From contig NZ_WBKM01000135.1 of NCBI RefSeq assembly GCF_015714725.1, forward strand, positions 30,290 through 94,289: a DNA stretch of 64,000 nt. The letters run 5' to 3'. Positions 18,944 through 27,670 of the stretch are shown here, piece by piece. Numbering within the stretch: position 1 is the first letter of the stretch; each line of letters begins with the position of its first letter. Position numbers and translations under genes: made by a program. The DNA is from Nostoc sp. WHI (GTDB taxonomy: Bacteria > Cyanobacteriota > Cyanobacteriia > Cyanobacteriales > Nostocaceae). The notes under the pieces are model-generated. The model saw nothing but the letters and a program-made list of their open reading frames with translations, did no database searches and was not told the DNA's origin.

Positions 18944-19114
18944 AGGACTTACGCAGTGATGATTAGTCATTGCGTACTCCTTTGGAGAACCCGTAGGGTA
19001 CGAAACGCAGTGTAGTGTTCGCCTAGCGTCTCGCAGAGAAGCAATCTCGTTAAGACTGGGATTACTTCGCGAACGTTCGCAATGACGGAAATACGTTACC
19101 TTTGCGTAAGTCCT
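18944..19114. repeat. MITE-like element with AGGACTTACGCA termini
   Basis: The 12-bp termini AGGACTTACGCA (18944-18955) and TGCGTAAGTCCT (19103-19114) are perfect inverted repeats. The inside carries dispersed repeat sequence (GCGTCTCGCAGAGAAGCAATC and GCGAACGTTCGC), typical of Nostocales intergenic DNA. The same termini bound two other elements at 62.1 and 63.5 kb. An open frame across the element (18932-19180, minus) is a product of the repeat, not a gene. The rest of the 18791-19192 gap is AT-rich with nothing else recognisable. Confidence 0.7.
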
Positions 19115-19192
19115 GTAAGCTTTTGCAACATTTAATTGGTTTTTTAACAAGCTTAATGCATAATCAGCAACATCTTGCATGGAGAAAAAGCT

Positions 19193-19342
19193 ATGCGTTT
19201 TTTTATCTTTTGGTGGATTGTTGTTCCATCTGCTTTAGCATTCATTCTGGGGCTAGCAGCCAATATCGCTCAAAGACTGGCGAACAAGTCAGAGGAATCC
19301 TTAACGGAAATACCTACAACTAATGATACTTCTGCTGTTTAG
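19193..19342 (+). CDS. Small single-membrane-span peptide (49 residues)
   Basis: ATG at 19193 is preceded by GGAGAAAAAG (19181-19190), a good ribosome binding site. The product begins MRFFIFWWIVVPSALAFILG, a hydrophobic membrane segment of about 20 residues. A short polar tail (AQRLANKSEESLTEIPTTND) ends at TAG 19340-19342. A hairpin terminator follows at 19367-19395, which supports a real transcript. No family recognised; it could be a membrane micropeptide subunit or a small toxin. It lies convergent to the 162-residue membrane protein gene. Confidence 0.5.
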   Translation: MRFFIFWWIVVPSALAFILGLAANIAQRLANKSEESLTEIPTTNDTSAV

Positions 19343-19366
19343 GCAGAAGTAATAAAAGGAAAATTT

Positions 19367-19398
19367 ACTGCTAGCATAAAAATTTTGCTAGCAGTTTT
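19367..19398 (+). terminator. Hairpin terminator between convergent genes
   Basis: ACTGCTAGCA (19367-19376) pairs perfectly with TGCTAGCAGT (19386-19395) across a 9-nt A/T loop and is followed by TTTTGA. It lies between the stop of the small membrane peptide gene and the stop of the convergent gene at 19410. Confidence 0.65.
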
Positions 19399-19409
19399 GA
19401 GTGTACTTT

Positions 19410-19898
19410 TTATTCTGAATCTCTGAAAGGCAATAGAGCCTCCTGAGACTCAACCTTAGATGCTGGCAGAAAAGGGAAATTATCGGGTAACTTGATGCCC
19501 AATTGTTTTTCAACGATTTCCCGCAAATTAATCTCAGGTGGGAATTGGATTTGGAGTTTCTCAGTAATTACTTTTTGTGACCAATTGGCAAATAACGCTA
19601 GTGGCGAAAACAATCCCACAATAAAACTGTATATTAAATTCAGCGACAGTTTATTTTGATCCTTTGATTGCGGTTCCTCTAGCCAAGCACCAAACCTCCA
19701 TCCAGTCCGGAAGCTAGCAAGCCATATCCAAACTAAAGTAGCTACGAATAAAAGTCCTAATAATACTAGCAACCAAAGAGTTTTACCTATTAGGTAAAAG
19801 ATTTTTGCAAAAGCACTAAAATATGAACTTCCTTCGCTATCATTTGTGGCTGACTTGAGAAGTCGGCGATTTTGATCCGACGTAGGGGCAAGTGTCAT
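19410..19898 (-). CDS. Hypothetical membrane protein
   Basis: 162 residues. A polar N-terminus of about 30 residues is followed by a long hydrophobic stretch (TLWLLVLLGLLFVATLVWIWL), which is one clear membrane helix. A weaker hydrophobic segment follows (NLIYSFIVGLFSPLALFANW). The C-terminal 65 residues are soluble and charged (PPEINLREIVEKQLGIKLPDN). No catalytic motif. Not recognised as a named family. It is monocistronic as far as the sequence shows, with about 300 bp of non-coding DNA upstream. Confidence 0.7.
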   Translation of the reverse strand: MTLAPTSDQNRRLLKSATNDSEGSSYFSAFAKIFYLIGKTLWLLVLLGLLFVATLVWIWLASFRTGWRFGAWLEEPQSKDQNKLSLNLIYSFIVGLFSPLALFANWSQKVITEKLQIQFPPEINLREIVEKQLGIKLPDNFPFLPASKVESQEALLPFRDSE

Positions 19899-20204
19899 AG
19901 TTAAAACTCCCTACTTAATTCCTATAAAATTTCAAGATTATTATACCATAGTGATTTATCTTCATTGTGTTACTTTTAGTAAAAAATAATTCTGTAATAC
20001 TAAGCGATCGCCATTTGTTGGCTTAAGTTGATTGGGTATGGTTTTAGAAAGTAGGTTTTCGTGTCCAATAAATAATTCGTAATTCGTAATTAAAGACATT
20101 TTCAGACGGGGATTTAAACCCCGACTGAAACTGACCAGAGGCGGAGTGGCTCCGACTCCGCGCTATGTGTAATGGTTGGGGTCTTAAACCCTTTTATTTA
20201 CGAT
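19899..20204. other. Intergenic region with a hairpin repeat
   Basis: No gene is seen. TTCAGACGGGG (20101-20111) faces CCCCGACTGAA (20119-20129) with one mismatch across ATTTAAA. This is a dispersed hairpin of the kind common in cyanobacterial intergenic DNA. It is followed by GGCGGAGTGGCTCCGACTCCGC (about 20142-20163), another short palindromic tract. The part next to the 19898 start is AT-rich and presumably holds that gene's promoter. Confidence 0.5.
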
Positions 20205-20608
20205 AAATACTCTCGCAGCGATTTCTGGTTCTAATCCTAAAACTTCCATTGGCGTTATGTCTCGGCAAGCTCCTAGAAATACACTATTTTTGAGAAATGC
20301 ACAAATATGCAAAAACCTTAAGAAAACTTTTGAAACTGGTACTTCGGCATAGCAGTCTAAACCTGTTGAGTTAGTCTCAAGTCCTTCATAGCTGAATGTA
20401 AGTATAAATTAGCCTGACGCAGAGATAAGTTTGAGATATAGAGTTTTTGGGCGTTGCTGAATAAAGTTGCGATCGCATCAACGAAAACATTATCCAGAGT
20501 ATAAGAGCGAACTGCCTCCGAAGAAATAAAGCCTCGTTGAGCCAAAACTTGATCAATTCGATTCGTAACTGTTAGGGTAACTATTACTTGCCCCATTTGC
20601 TTACCCAT
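20205..20608 (-). pseudogene. Relic of a retropepsin-like aspartyl protease gene
   Basis: The N-terminal 45 or so residues (MGQVIVTLTVTNRIDQVLAQRGFISSE...VRSYTLDNVFVD) closely match the intact gene at 22963-23421, including the CAGGAG ribosome binding site. The catalytic VDTGAT is replaced by VDAIAT and the frame runs into unrelated sequence. A second piece at about 20220-20265 matches the C-terminal coding region (MEVLGLEPE) and is fused directly to a second copy of the upstream region (20279-20330, similar to 20631-20684). So there are at least two decayed copies here. Confidence 0.7.
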
Positions 20609-20699
20609 TTCAGCAAACTCCTGAAAATACAGTATTTTTGACCAATGCACCAATATGCAAAAACCCTAAGAAAACTTTCGCCCTGCCCTCTCAAAGAGA

Positions 20700-21200
20700 T
20701 TACTCAACTAATTCTCCTGTCTGCTCTAAGACTTGTTTATACAGCTTGACATTGACCCAATATTGGGCAATATCAATCATGGCATCAAGTAGTGGTTGTA
20801 CTTGAGGAATAATTTTTCTATTTTTTGCTAACAAGAGAATGCCAAGAGTACCAATTACCTGTAATCCCAAATTTTTAGCTACTTGGCGAGCCTCCCGTTC
20901 ATCTAACAAAATGTTTAGCTCACCAGTTTCGAGAGCTAAGGCAATGGCTTCTCGCTCCCCATGATCTAGCTCTGGGGGGATGCTGAGTACTATGTTTGAG
21001 ACAGGACGAACTTGTAGCCATCCAGAAGCAATTGCTTGCAATATAAATTGTGAACTTAGGAAGCCTGAACCTGTAGTTTCATTATAGACAGCTTGGGGTA
21101 TAATAATTGTCCCAAACACTGCCTGTAAAATATCAAGACGATTGATAGCAGCGAAGTTAATCAAAGGCGTAGCGTTGCAAATAACTGTCACAACTACCAA
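20700..21200 (-). CDS. DUF3368 PIN-like protein, probable toxin
   Basis: The 166-residue product fits the DUF3368 family of PIN-fold proteins: CNATPLINFAAINRLDIL at the N-terminus (the acidic first PIN residue is replaced by Asn here), ELDHGEREAIALALE in the middle, and LLDEREARQVAKNLGLQVIGTLGILLLAK. The conserved E/D residues would form the metal site of a PIN ribonuclease. It overlaps the upstream UPF0175 gene by 7 bp, the usual toxin-antitoxin arrangement for this pair. The Asn in place of Asp at the first acidic position is common in DUF3368, so activity cannot be judged from sequence alone. Confidence 0.87.
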   Translation of the reverse strand: MVVVTVICNATPLINFAAINRLDILQAVFGTIIIPQAVYNETTGSGFLSSQFILQAIASGWLQVRPVSNIVLSIPPELDHGEREAIALALETGELNILLDEREARQVAKNLGLQVIGTLGILLLAKNRKIIPQVQPLLDAMIDIAQYWVNVKLYKQVLEQTGELVE

Positions 21201-21448
21201 GAACCTGTTTTAATTGACTCAATATCATCTGCTAAATCCATTTCAGTATAATGACGTGGAATTTTTTGTTGCGCTAAAAGTTGCTGAAATTCCCATACAG
21301 ATAGATTAGCCAAGCGGCGTGCTTGACCAAAGGTAAAAATATTCTGATCGTATAGCTGTAGAGCAATTTCTAGACGAATAGCCTGTTCGCCTTGATTTAG
21401 GGAATCTGGAGATAATTGAAGGTTAATTGAACTCACAAATTGACTCAT
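21194..21448 (-). CDS. UPF0175 family protein, probable antitoxin
   Basis: 84 residues from the ATG at 21448 (a TTG two codons upstream is possible). The pattern AIRLEIALQLYDQNIFTFGQARRLANLSVWEFQQLLAQQKIPRHY is the UPF0175 signature, a small helix-turn-helix-like fold. The acidic C-terminus (MDLADDIESI) is also typical. It lies directly upstream of, and overlaps, the DUF3368 gene. Together they look like a VapBC-like module in which this protein would neutralise the PIN protein and repress the operon. Confidence 0.87.
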   Translation of the reverse strand: MSQFVSSINLQLSPDSLNQGEQAIRLEIALQLYDQNIFTFGQARRLANLSVWEFQQLLAQQKIPRHYTEMDLADDIESIKTGSW

Positions 21449-21642
21449 ACCCAAAAAACCAACGTTTCACTTTTAGCATAAAATATACGACAATATGAAG
21501 CAGTAATATTTTAGAAGCCTTTGAATCTAGGCTATTGAGCGATCGCACCACAAACAACCCCAAAACTACGCTAAGTATAAGCGATCGCATCTCTTCAACT
21601 TCAGAAAGTTGCATTGTAGTGTGGGGTTAGATAAATATAGTT

Positions 21643-22335
21643 TCATTGCTGTATATGTAATCCATGAACTATACCGCCTTCCGAATCAAATCTAGACTCA
21701 ATGATAGAGAAAAACCTGGTATCTCCCTTTTCAAAATGTCTAAAAATTGTGTAAGCGAGTATATCAGCAAGTTGAATTAGTCTCGAAGCTTTTGAGTCTA
21801 AAAATAAAGGCACTTCCGAAAAGTTTCTGATAACACCCCAACTGTATCCAATAGTTCTAAAGTCAGTTGCTAAAGATTGAATTGTTGTCTCATAAGTGGA
21901 TTTGTCAAAAATTATAATGCCTCTCTGTGTATTATCATTTTTGTGCTGCCTGATCAAATACCGATCAAACCTACTAGCCAGTTGTTCAAACGCAACTTCA
22001 ACAGGGTCTTTTGGTGATACTACAGTCTTCTTAATCACACTTGCGAATAGTCGGTTACTTGGGTGTGACTGTAGGAAAACCTGCAAAATATCTTCAATAG
22101 CTTTCTCTCTATCCTTCTTAGGATAGCTCCTCCACTTTCCTCTACCACTCAGCATTGGACTACCGTGCAATTCAACTGATACCGGATCAGCTGGATCAAA
22201 TCTAGCAGCAATTTGGTCAAGCTGATCAGAAATCCAGTATCCTTGACGCTCAAATACACAAAATCCAGCCAGTACAAAATATTGTTGGTTTGAGTCGTGC
22301 GTTGTACCAGACTCATCTGCATACAGCAAATACAT
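21643..22335 (-). CDS. DUF3800 domain protein
   Basis: The 230-residue protein begins MYLLYADESGTTHDSNQQYFVLAG, the DUF3800 signature with a DES(G) acidic pair. It later has GIIIFDKS and KASRLIQLADILAYTIFRHFEKGD, the second conserved Asp region. The fold is related to RNase H-like nucleases. Biochemical function is not established, and such genes are frequent in defence and mobile regions. A hairpin (22366-22419) separates it from the upstream gene, suggesting its own promoter. Alternative frames overlapping its 5' end are shadows. Confidence 0.85.
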   Translation of the reverse strand: MYLLYADESGTTHDSNQQYFVLAGFCVFERQGYWISDQLDQIAARFDPADPVSVELHGSPMLSGRGKWRSYPKKDREKAIEDILQVFLQSHPSNRLFASVIKKTVVSPKDPVEVAFEQLASRFDRYLIRQHKNDNTQRGIIIFDKSTYETTIQSLATDFRTIGYSWGVIRNFSEVPLFLDSKASRLIQLADILAYTIFRHFEKGDTRFFSIIESRFDSEGGIVHGLHIQQ

Positions 22336-22365
22336 GGCTGTTCTTTATTCTTAGACAATAAAAAT

Positions 22366-22419
22366 CAGTCAAGGGAAGACCTAGCTTCCGCGATCTGAAA
22401 AGGTCAGACCTCTTGACTG
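22366..22419 (-). terminator. Inverted repeat between minus-strand genes, probable terminator
   Basis: CAGTCAAG (22366-22373) pairs with CTTGACTG (22412-22419), with an inner AGACCT/AGGTC(A) pairing. It lies after the stop of the gene at 22464-22934 and before the DUF3800 start. On the minus strand the right side is followed by ATTTTTATTG. It could instead be an operator for the DUF3800 gene. Confidence 0.45.
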
Positions 22420-22463
22420 CTAACTATATTATAAGCTGTTATATCTCTAACATAAAAATTTTA

Positions 22464-22934
22464 CTACAATAGATTTCTTATTTCAGGACTTACACCACCA
22501 GCAGATAAATAAAAATCCTGAATTTTTTTAACGTACTCGTAAACAAGTTTGTGCAAATCTGAATCAAAATTTGAAAATCCTTGCTCTGATGATAAATCTT
22601 CATCTTCATCTTGCCATACTAAATGGCCAGGACATGGTTCTTTTGATTTCCAAATTTTTTTGTCTTTCTCTGAAGGAGTAATGCTTTTATCCCATACACG
22701 AATTACATACATATCATTTGGCCAACTGAAATAAACTCCTAGCTCAATAAAAGATTTTTCCAGGCTGACATCTATTTCAGATAACCTTATAGATGCATCA
22801 TTTTCTTCATAGTCTGTAGAAGTTTTTAATTCACACTTGTTAGATTTTAAACCCTGAATAATTGATTCAGAAATATGTATTAAATTATTTTCTAGCTGAC
22901 GGTAAGTGAAATCGCTTCTATTGTTCTGTGTCAT
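22464..22934 (-). CDS. Hypothetical acidic protein
   Basis: 156 residues from the ATG at 22934, preceded by AGAAGGGGC; an upstream in-frame ATG at 22973 adds an atypical basic stretch overlapping the protease gene. Rich in Asp, Glu and Ser, with a strand-rich middle (SLEKSFIELGVYFSWPNDMYVIRVWDK) and a C-terminal helix (DLHKLVYEYVKKIQDFYLS). No known motif. Its small size and AT-rich composition resemble immunity or accessory proteins, but nothing here proves that. It may be co-transcribed with the protease gene 28 bp upstream. Confidence 0.6.
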   Translation of the reverse strand: MTQNNRSDFTYRQLENNLIHISESIIQGLKSNKCELKTSTDYEENDASIRLSEIDVSLEKSFIELGVYFSWPNDMYVIRVWDKSITPSEKDKKIWKSKEPCPGHLVWQDEDEDLSSEQGFSNFDSDLHKLVYEYVKKIQDFYLSAGGVSPEIRNLL

Positions 22935-22962
22935 AGTGCCCCTTCTGAATTGAGATGGTTGC

Positions 22963-23421
22963 TTACAATACACTAAGGTAAGTTTGCTCAGAATTCATCG
23001 GTAAAACTCGCAACTTCCGATTTTTCAGGTCTGGTTCTAACCCTAAAACTTCCATTGGTATTACACCCAAAAGGGGATATGGTACTTCTGTGAGTTCGAG
23101 ACAATCAAAGGTTCCTTGACGCTCTGCAATACTAAGTTCAACATCTCGGAAAATTCGCCCCTGCTTCACTCCAGCAGCAGTCTCTACCTGGGCTTCTCCA
23201 CCTTGGACTAAACCTAGTTGACTAATAACGCTAGCAGGTAAACACAGCAAAGTTGCACCCGTATCAACTAAAACATTATCCAAAATACAAGAGCGAACTT
23301 CCTCTGGAGAAATAAAGCCTCGCTGCGCCAAAACTTGATCAATTCGATTTGTGAGAGTGAGGGTAACTACTACTTGCCCCATTTGCTTACCCTGAAGATT
23401 TGGTAGTACCAGCTTACCCAT
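22963..23421 (-). CDS. Retropepsin-like aspartyl protease family protein
   Basis: 152 residues from the ATG at 23421, preceded by CAGGAG; upstream in-frame residues derive from a dispersed repeat and are excluded. The core LDNVLVDTGATLLCLPASVISQLGL contains the DTG catalytic motif of clan AA proteases. A later PLLGVIPMEVLGLEPDL is the typical C-terminal 'LG...L' region. Monomers of this size should dimerise to build the active site. The intact gene has decayed relatives at 20205-20608. Substrate unknown. The family is abundant in Nostocales. Confidence 0.82.
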   Translation of the reverse strand: MGKLVLPNLQGKQMGQVVVTLTLTNRIDQVLAQRGFISPEEVRSCILDNVLVDTGATLLCLPASVISQLGLVQGGEAQVETAAGVKQGRIFRDVELSIAERQGTFDCLELTEVPYPLLGVIPMEVLGLEPDLKNRKLRVLPMNSEQTYLSVL

Positions 23422-23484
23422 TTCAGCAAACTCCTGAAAACAAAATATTTTTGAGAGATGCCTTAAAATACAAAGACGCAAAAA

Positions 23485-23515
23485 CGCCTCTGCGCCTCTG
23501 CGTCTCTGCGTGAGA
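23485..23515. repeat. Dispersed CGCCTCTGCGCCTCTGCG repeat
   Basis: A run of CTCTGCG units lies between secA and the protease gene. The same kind of sequence recurs near 46.4, 47.9 and 53.05 kb. It is non-coding dispersed repeat DNA and was the source of an artificial N-terminal extension of the protease frame. Confidence 0.6.
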
Positions 23516-23524
23516 CATTTTTCC

Positions 23525-26317
23525 TTACACCATCTCAGACGAAGCCTGCACCATCTGCTGCGGCTGCGGCTGGAACATAAACAATGAGTACACCACATCT
23601 CGGCGGATATTCACCATCATATCCAAGAACAATTCATACCCCTCGCTCTTATACTCAATCAACGGATCTTTTTGCCCATAACCACGCAATCCCACCGATT
23701 CGCGCAAGGCATCCATTTGTTGCAGGTGTTCCCGCCACAGGGTATCAATGCGTTGCAAGATAAAAAAGCGTTCAGCTTGGCGCATAAGTCCGGGTTGAAC
23801 TTGGTCAATCTGCGCTTCTTTGAGGTCGTAAGCAATTCGCACCTGTTCGTGGAGGAAAGCTTTAATCTCACTAACAGACATATCCTCTAATTGACTTGGC
23901 TGCAAATCCGCTAGCAGATAAACGAATTCTTTGACTTTTTCAACCAACTTTTCTAACTCCCACTCTTCGGAGGGTAAGTCTATGTTGATGTAATAATCAA
24001 CGATGTCATCCATCGTTTTTTCGGCGTACTTAATCACCTGTTCTTTCAAGTCTTGCCCTTCTAGCACCCGACGGCGTTCGGCATAAATAGCACGACGTTG
24101 ATTATTCATCACCTCGTCATACTCAAATACCTGCTTCCGAATGTCGTAGTAGTAGGTTTCAACTTTTTTCTGTGCGCCTTCCAAACTGCGGGTAAGCATC
24201 CCAGATTCGATGGGCATATCTGCTTCCACATTGAAGGCTTCCATTAAACCAGCCACGCGATCGCCACCAAAAATCCGCAGCAGGTTATCCTCTAAACTAA
24301 GAAAGAATCTCGTGGTTCCAGGGTCGCCTTGTCTTCCTGCGCGTCCCCGCAACTGGTTGTCAATCCGCCGCGATTCATGGCGTTCTGTACCAATTACGTG
24401 CAAACCACCGATTTCCACTACCTCGTTATGTTCGCGGGTAGTAAATTGTTCGTATTCCTGCTTGACGCGGTTGTAAGCTTCCCGCAATTTCTGAATCACG
24501 GGGTCATCAATGGGAGCTTTTTCTGCGGCGATCGCTACCTTGTCTTCTGCTTCCAATTCCGGTAAACTGCGATCGCCATACTCACGCACCGCAATTTCTA
24601 CTGCATCTTTCAGCAGTTTTTCTGTTTCTTTTGTCAATTGGGTGGGAAAAATTTCTGGCGAAGCCCGCCAAGTTTTGACTTTTTTGCCAGGGACAAATCC
24701 TTGACCACCGCCGTGTCCTGTAGGCAATCCGGTTGGTCTTTGAACGCCAAAGCTATCTTCGTCTTCTGGCATGACGATTCGGGGCATGAAATATTCCCGC
24801 AGCTTCAGACGTGCCATGTATTCGGAGTTACCACCAAGGATGATGTCTGTACCTCTACCAGCCATGTTGGTAGCAATGGTAACAGCACCTTTTCGTCCGG
24901 CTTGGGCGACAATTTCCGCCTCACGCTCGACGTTTTCCGGTCGGGCGTTGAGTAATTCGTGGGGAATTTCCAACTGCTTCAGTAGTCGGCTGAGAAGTTC
25001 GGATTTTTCTACGCTAGTGGTTCCTACTAACACAGGTCTGCCTAGTTCGTGCATTTCGGCACATTCTTTAGCGATCGCTCCCCACTTGCCTGGTTCTGTC
25101 TTAAAGACCATATCCGACAAGTCTTCGCGTCTTCTGGTTTGATTGGTGGGAATTACCGCGACTTCCCGTTTGTAAATTTTTTCAAACTCTGGTTCTTCCG
25201 TTTTGGCTGTTCCTGTCATTCCACCTAATTTTGGATACAGCAAAAACATATTTTGATAAGTAATTGTCGCTAGAGTTTGAGTTTCTGGCTGAATTTCTAC
25301 GTGTTCCTTGGCTTCAATAGCCTGGTGTAGTCCATCACTCCAACGCCGTCCGGGTAGCACCCGACCGGTAAATTCATCCACAATTACCACTTCCCCATTG
25401 CGGACGATGTAATTTACGTCCTTGAGAAAAAGTTCTTTGGCTTTAATCGCGTTGAAAACGAAGTGTGCCCAGGGATCTTCCGGGTCAAATAAATCTGTGA
25501 CTTCCAAAAGATTTTCAGATTCAGCAAAGCCTTCATCTGTCAATAGCACGTTACGAGCTTTTTCATCCACATCGTAATGCTCGTCTTTTTTGAGTGTGAA
25601 TGCGATTTCAGCAGCTTGCAGATACTTTTCTGTAGGTCTTTCCACCTGCCCGGAAATAATTAGCGGTGTCCGCGCTTCATCAATTAAAATCGAGTCTACC
25701 TCGTCAATCACGCAATAATTGAACGGGCGTTGCACCACATCTGCCATTGATGTCGCCATGTTATCCCGCAGATAGTCAAACCCTACCTCGCTGTTGGTGA
25801 CATAGGTAATATCGCACTCGTAGTTTTTCTGGCGTTCGCTGGGAGTCATACTTGCCTGGATTAACCCCACACTCAGCCCCAAGAATCGATGCACCTGTCC
25901 CATCCATTCCGCATCCCGACGAGCCAGATAATCGTTCACAGTGACGACGTGTACGCCTTTACCAGTCAGGGCATTTAAATAACTTGGCAAGGTGGCGACT
26001 AGTGTTTTACCCTCGCCGGTTTTCATTTCGGCAATTTGCCCTACGTGTAAAATCATACCGCCAAGCAATTGGACATCAAAGTGCCGCAAGCCTAAGACTC
26101 GCCGTCCTGCTTCTCGGACAACGGCATAAGCTTCTGGCAAGATATAATCCAGAGTTTCGCCTTTAGCGAGTCGTTGTTTAAACTCGGCGGTTTTACCTTT
26201 TAACTCATCATCGGAAAGAACCTTAATTTCTTCCTCTAAAAGGTTAATTTCAGTAACATTAGGTTGGTATTTTTTAAGCTTACGAGCGTTGGGGTCGCCC
26301 AACAAAAGTTTTAGCAT
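23525..26317 (-). CDS. secA: Preprotein translocase ATPase SecA
   Basis: 930 residues, full length for cyanobacterial Sec[20 protein letters not shown] is the conserved N-terminus. Walker A is [11 protein letters not shown], and the DEAD-like box [21 protein letters not shown] follows. The C-terminal ATPase half has [15 protein letters not shown] and the [11 protein letters not shown] motif. The C-terminal zinc-binding tail (CxCxxxxC) is absent and the protein ends MVQASSEMV, as in other cyanobacteria. SecA drives post-translational protein export through SecYEG at the plasma and thylakoid membranes. It is essential and appears monocistronic here. Confidence 0.97.
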   Translation of the reverse strand: MLKLLLGDPNARKLKKYQPNVTEINLLEEEIKVLSDDELKGKTAEFKQRLAKGETLDYILPEAYAVVREAGRRVLGLRHFDVQLLGGMILHVGQIAEMKTGEGKTLVATLPSYLNALTGKGVHVVTVNDYLARRDAEWMGQVHRFLGLSVGLIQASMTPSERQKNYECDITYVTNSEVGFDYLRDNMATSMADVVQRPFNYCVIDEVDSILIDEARTPLIISGQVERPTEKYLQAAEIAFTLKKDEHYDVDEKARNVLLTDEGFAESENLLEVTDLFDPEDPWAHFVFNAIKAKELFLKDVNYIVRNGEVVIVDEFTGRVLPGRRWSDGLHQAIEAKEHVEIQPETQTLATITYQNMFLLYPKLGGMTGTAKTEEPEFEKIYKREVAVIPTNQTRRREDLSDMVFKTEPGKWGAIAKECAEMHELGRPVLVGTTSVEKSELLSRLLKQLEIPHELLNARPENVEREAEIVAQAGRKGAVTIATNMAGRGTDIILGGNSEYMARLKLREYFMPRIVMPEDEDSFGVQRPTGLPTGHGGGQGFVPGKKVKTWRASPEIFPTQLTKETEKLLKDAVEIAVREYGDRSLPELEAEDKVAIAAEKAPIDDPVIQKLREAYNRVKQEYEQFTTREHNEVVEIGGLHVIGTERHESRRIDNQLRGRAGRQGDPGTTRFFLSLEDNLLRIFGGDRVAGLMEAFNVEADMPIESGMLTRSLEGAQKKVETYYYDIRKQVFEYDEVMNNQRRAIYAERRRVLEGQDLKEQVIKYAEKTMDDIVDYYINIDLPSEEWELEKLVEKVKEFVYLLADLQPSQLEDMSVSEIKAFLHEQVRIAYDLKEAQIDQVQPGLMRQAERFFILQRIDTLWREHLQQMDALRESVGLRGYGQKDPLIEYKSEGYELFLDMMVNIRRDVVYSLFMFQPQPQQMVQASSEMV

Positions 26318-26592
26318 GGCAGATTATAGAACTGAATGAAGGGGATGGGGATTAAAGGGTCGGCATTGATTATAAACATTTAACCCAACCGTCTTAGTCA
26401 TGGATGGGTGTGAAATGAGAATTACCTCAAAAACAGGAGAAAAACTAGCTGTATTCGTTTTATAAACGATTGGTTTTAACTCTTATCTTATATTTAGTCT
26501 TTCTTCATAGTATCATTTTGCTCCCAGATGGGGACAGAGAAGAGGGGGCAGGGGAGCAGAGGGCAACTTTCTCAAGGTCTTTCCCCTCCCCC

Positions 26593-27225
26593 CTATTTCC
26601 TCTGCCCCTCTGCCTCTTCTGCTGTAAAGCGGCGGAAATTGTAGTCACTAGCACTGGAATGACAGCTGACACAGCTGCCAATCTGGACGGGACGTGGTAA
26701 TTTAACTCCTGGATGCAAAGCTTTGAAATAACGCGAGTTGTTAAGGCGATAGGGTGTTTCTTCGTCGTCTAGCTGGACACGGGAGAAAGTTGAAAGATAT
26801 TTCCACACCAAGATGCGTGGCGGATCTACTAAGAGCTTTAGTTGTGCGCCGTAATGCTGGGAGTCTTGCAGGAGATTTTTCCAAGTTTGGGTGGGTAAAA
26901 CAGATGGTGGTAAGGCGATGTGACATGTAGAGCAGTTTTCCAAATACAGTTCTTGCCCCAACTGATACTGTGGAGGCACTACGTCAACAGTGCCAATTTC
27001 AACGGTGGGAGTAGCACTTTGGGCGTTAGTTGCCAAGGCTAGAAGCCAGCCCATAGCTAGGCTCCACGTTACAATTACCAGAAGCAAACTGAAAAATTGG
27101 CGTTTAAATTGGCGTTCGGCGCTTTGCTGTAACGTTTTGCGTTGGCGTAGCCTGCCGTAGGCATCGCTTCCAGAGGAGCGTAGCCCATCGCCATCACGGG
27201 TTTTGCCCTTAACAAAAATTGACAT
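26593..27225 (-). CDS. Di-haem cytochrome c family protein
   Basis: 210 residues with two CxxCH haem sites, CSTCH (near 26932) and CVSCH (near 26664), the plan of the di-haem cytochrome c (DHC) family. A hydrophobic segment (FFSLLLVIVTWSLAMGWLLALATNAQSA) is a signal peptide or membrane anchor, placing the haem domain in the lumen or periplasm. Residues of about 11-32 (GDGLRSSGSDAYGRLRQRKT) derive from a dispersed palindromic repeat (27141-27190) lying in frame before the signal segment. The C-terminus runs into a G/A-rich repeat tract. The exact start is uncertain because of the repeat. Confidence 0.8.
   Translation of the reverse strand: MSIFVKGKTRDGDGLRSSGSDAYGRLRQRKTLQQSAERQFKRQFFSLLLVIVTWSLAMGWLLALATNAQSATPTVEIGTVDVVPPQYQLGQELYLENCSTCHIALPPSVLPTQTWKNLLQDSQHYGAQLKLLVDPPRILVWKYLSTFSRVQLDDEETPYRLNNSRYFKALHPGVKLPRPVQIGSCVSCHSSASDYNFRRFTAEEAEGQRK
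27141..27190 (-). repeat. Palindromic dispersed repeat inside the cytochrome gene
   Basis: The minus-strand sequence GCGATGCCTACGGCAGGCTA (ending 27167) continues as CGCCAACGC. It is nearly the same as the repeat inside the RelE-like gene (27496-27525) and the intergenic copy at 29844-29874. It is read in the same phase (DAYGRLRQR versus DAYGGLRLR) in the two genes. Confidence 0.7.
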
Positions 27226-27280
27226 TCCTCACATTCCCAGATATTTAGAAGTGGCGCTTGTGCTAATCATAGGACTTACG

Positions 27281-27670
27281 CTAACCTGACTCACTAGAAA
27301 AATCAGCTAAAATATCTCGAATTTCATTTGCCCCAATATCTTCTCGGTCAGACTTAGAATAAATCGTTAGTAGCAAAATACTTGTAGGTGACTCAACTTG
27401 ATAAATTAATCGGTATCCAGCACTCTTACCTATTTGGATATTATTGTTACGAACTCTTACCTTGTAAATAATATACTGCTTACCAAAACCTGCAATGCGT
27501 AGGCGTAGCCCGCCGTAGGCATCGCCGACAAAATTCCCTTGTTGTAATTGCTCAATAATCGGTTGAACATCAAAGCGAATATTGCGAAATCTCTTTGAAA
27601 GGTCGCGCAAGTTTTGTTTATATTCAGGCGTTAAATCGATGAGTACGGATGGCTGTTCATTCGGCATCAA
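27281..27670 (-). CDS. RelE/ParE-like toxin with an in-frame repeat insertion
   Basis: 129 residues. LIDLTPEYKQNLRDLSKRFRNI, QPIIEQLQQGNF, YIIYKVRVRNNNIQIGKSAGYRLIYQVE and LLLTIYSKSDREDI match the RelE-type toxins paired with RelN-like antitoxins in cyanobacteria. Residues about 51-58 (AYGGLRLR) interrupt the expected GD-(R)IAGFG segment and are encoded by a palindromic repeat (27496-27525). The conserved basic and aromatic residues of the C-terminal strands remain. The gene overlaps its antitoxin by 14 bp. Whether the insert spoils mRNA-cleaving activity is not visible from sequence. Confidence 0.85.
   Translation of the reverse strand: MMPNEQPSVLIDLTPEYKQNLRDLSKRFRNIRFDVQPIIEQLQQGNFVGDAYGGLRLRIAGFGKQYIIYKVRVRNNNIQIGKSAGYRLIYQVESPTSILLLTIYSKSDREDIGANEIRDILADFSSESG
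27496..27525 (-). repeat. Palindromic dispersed repeat inside the RelE-like gene
   Basis: Plus-strand TGCGTAGGCGTAGCCCGCCG continues as TAGGCATCGC. On the coding strand it gives GDAYGGLRLRI. The reading frame is kept on both sides, so the element was inserted without a frameshift. Confidence 0.75.

Noticed and set aside
18932..19180. 82-codon open frame on the minus strand
   Set aside because: It lies across a MITE-like repeat; the translation (RHCERSRSNP and so on) is a known by-product of dispersed Nostocales repeats.
21423..21614. 63-codon hydrophobic frame upstream of the UPF0175 gene
   Set aside because: Overlaps the antitoxin 5' end out of frame and spans two HIP1 sites; no ribosome binding site.
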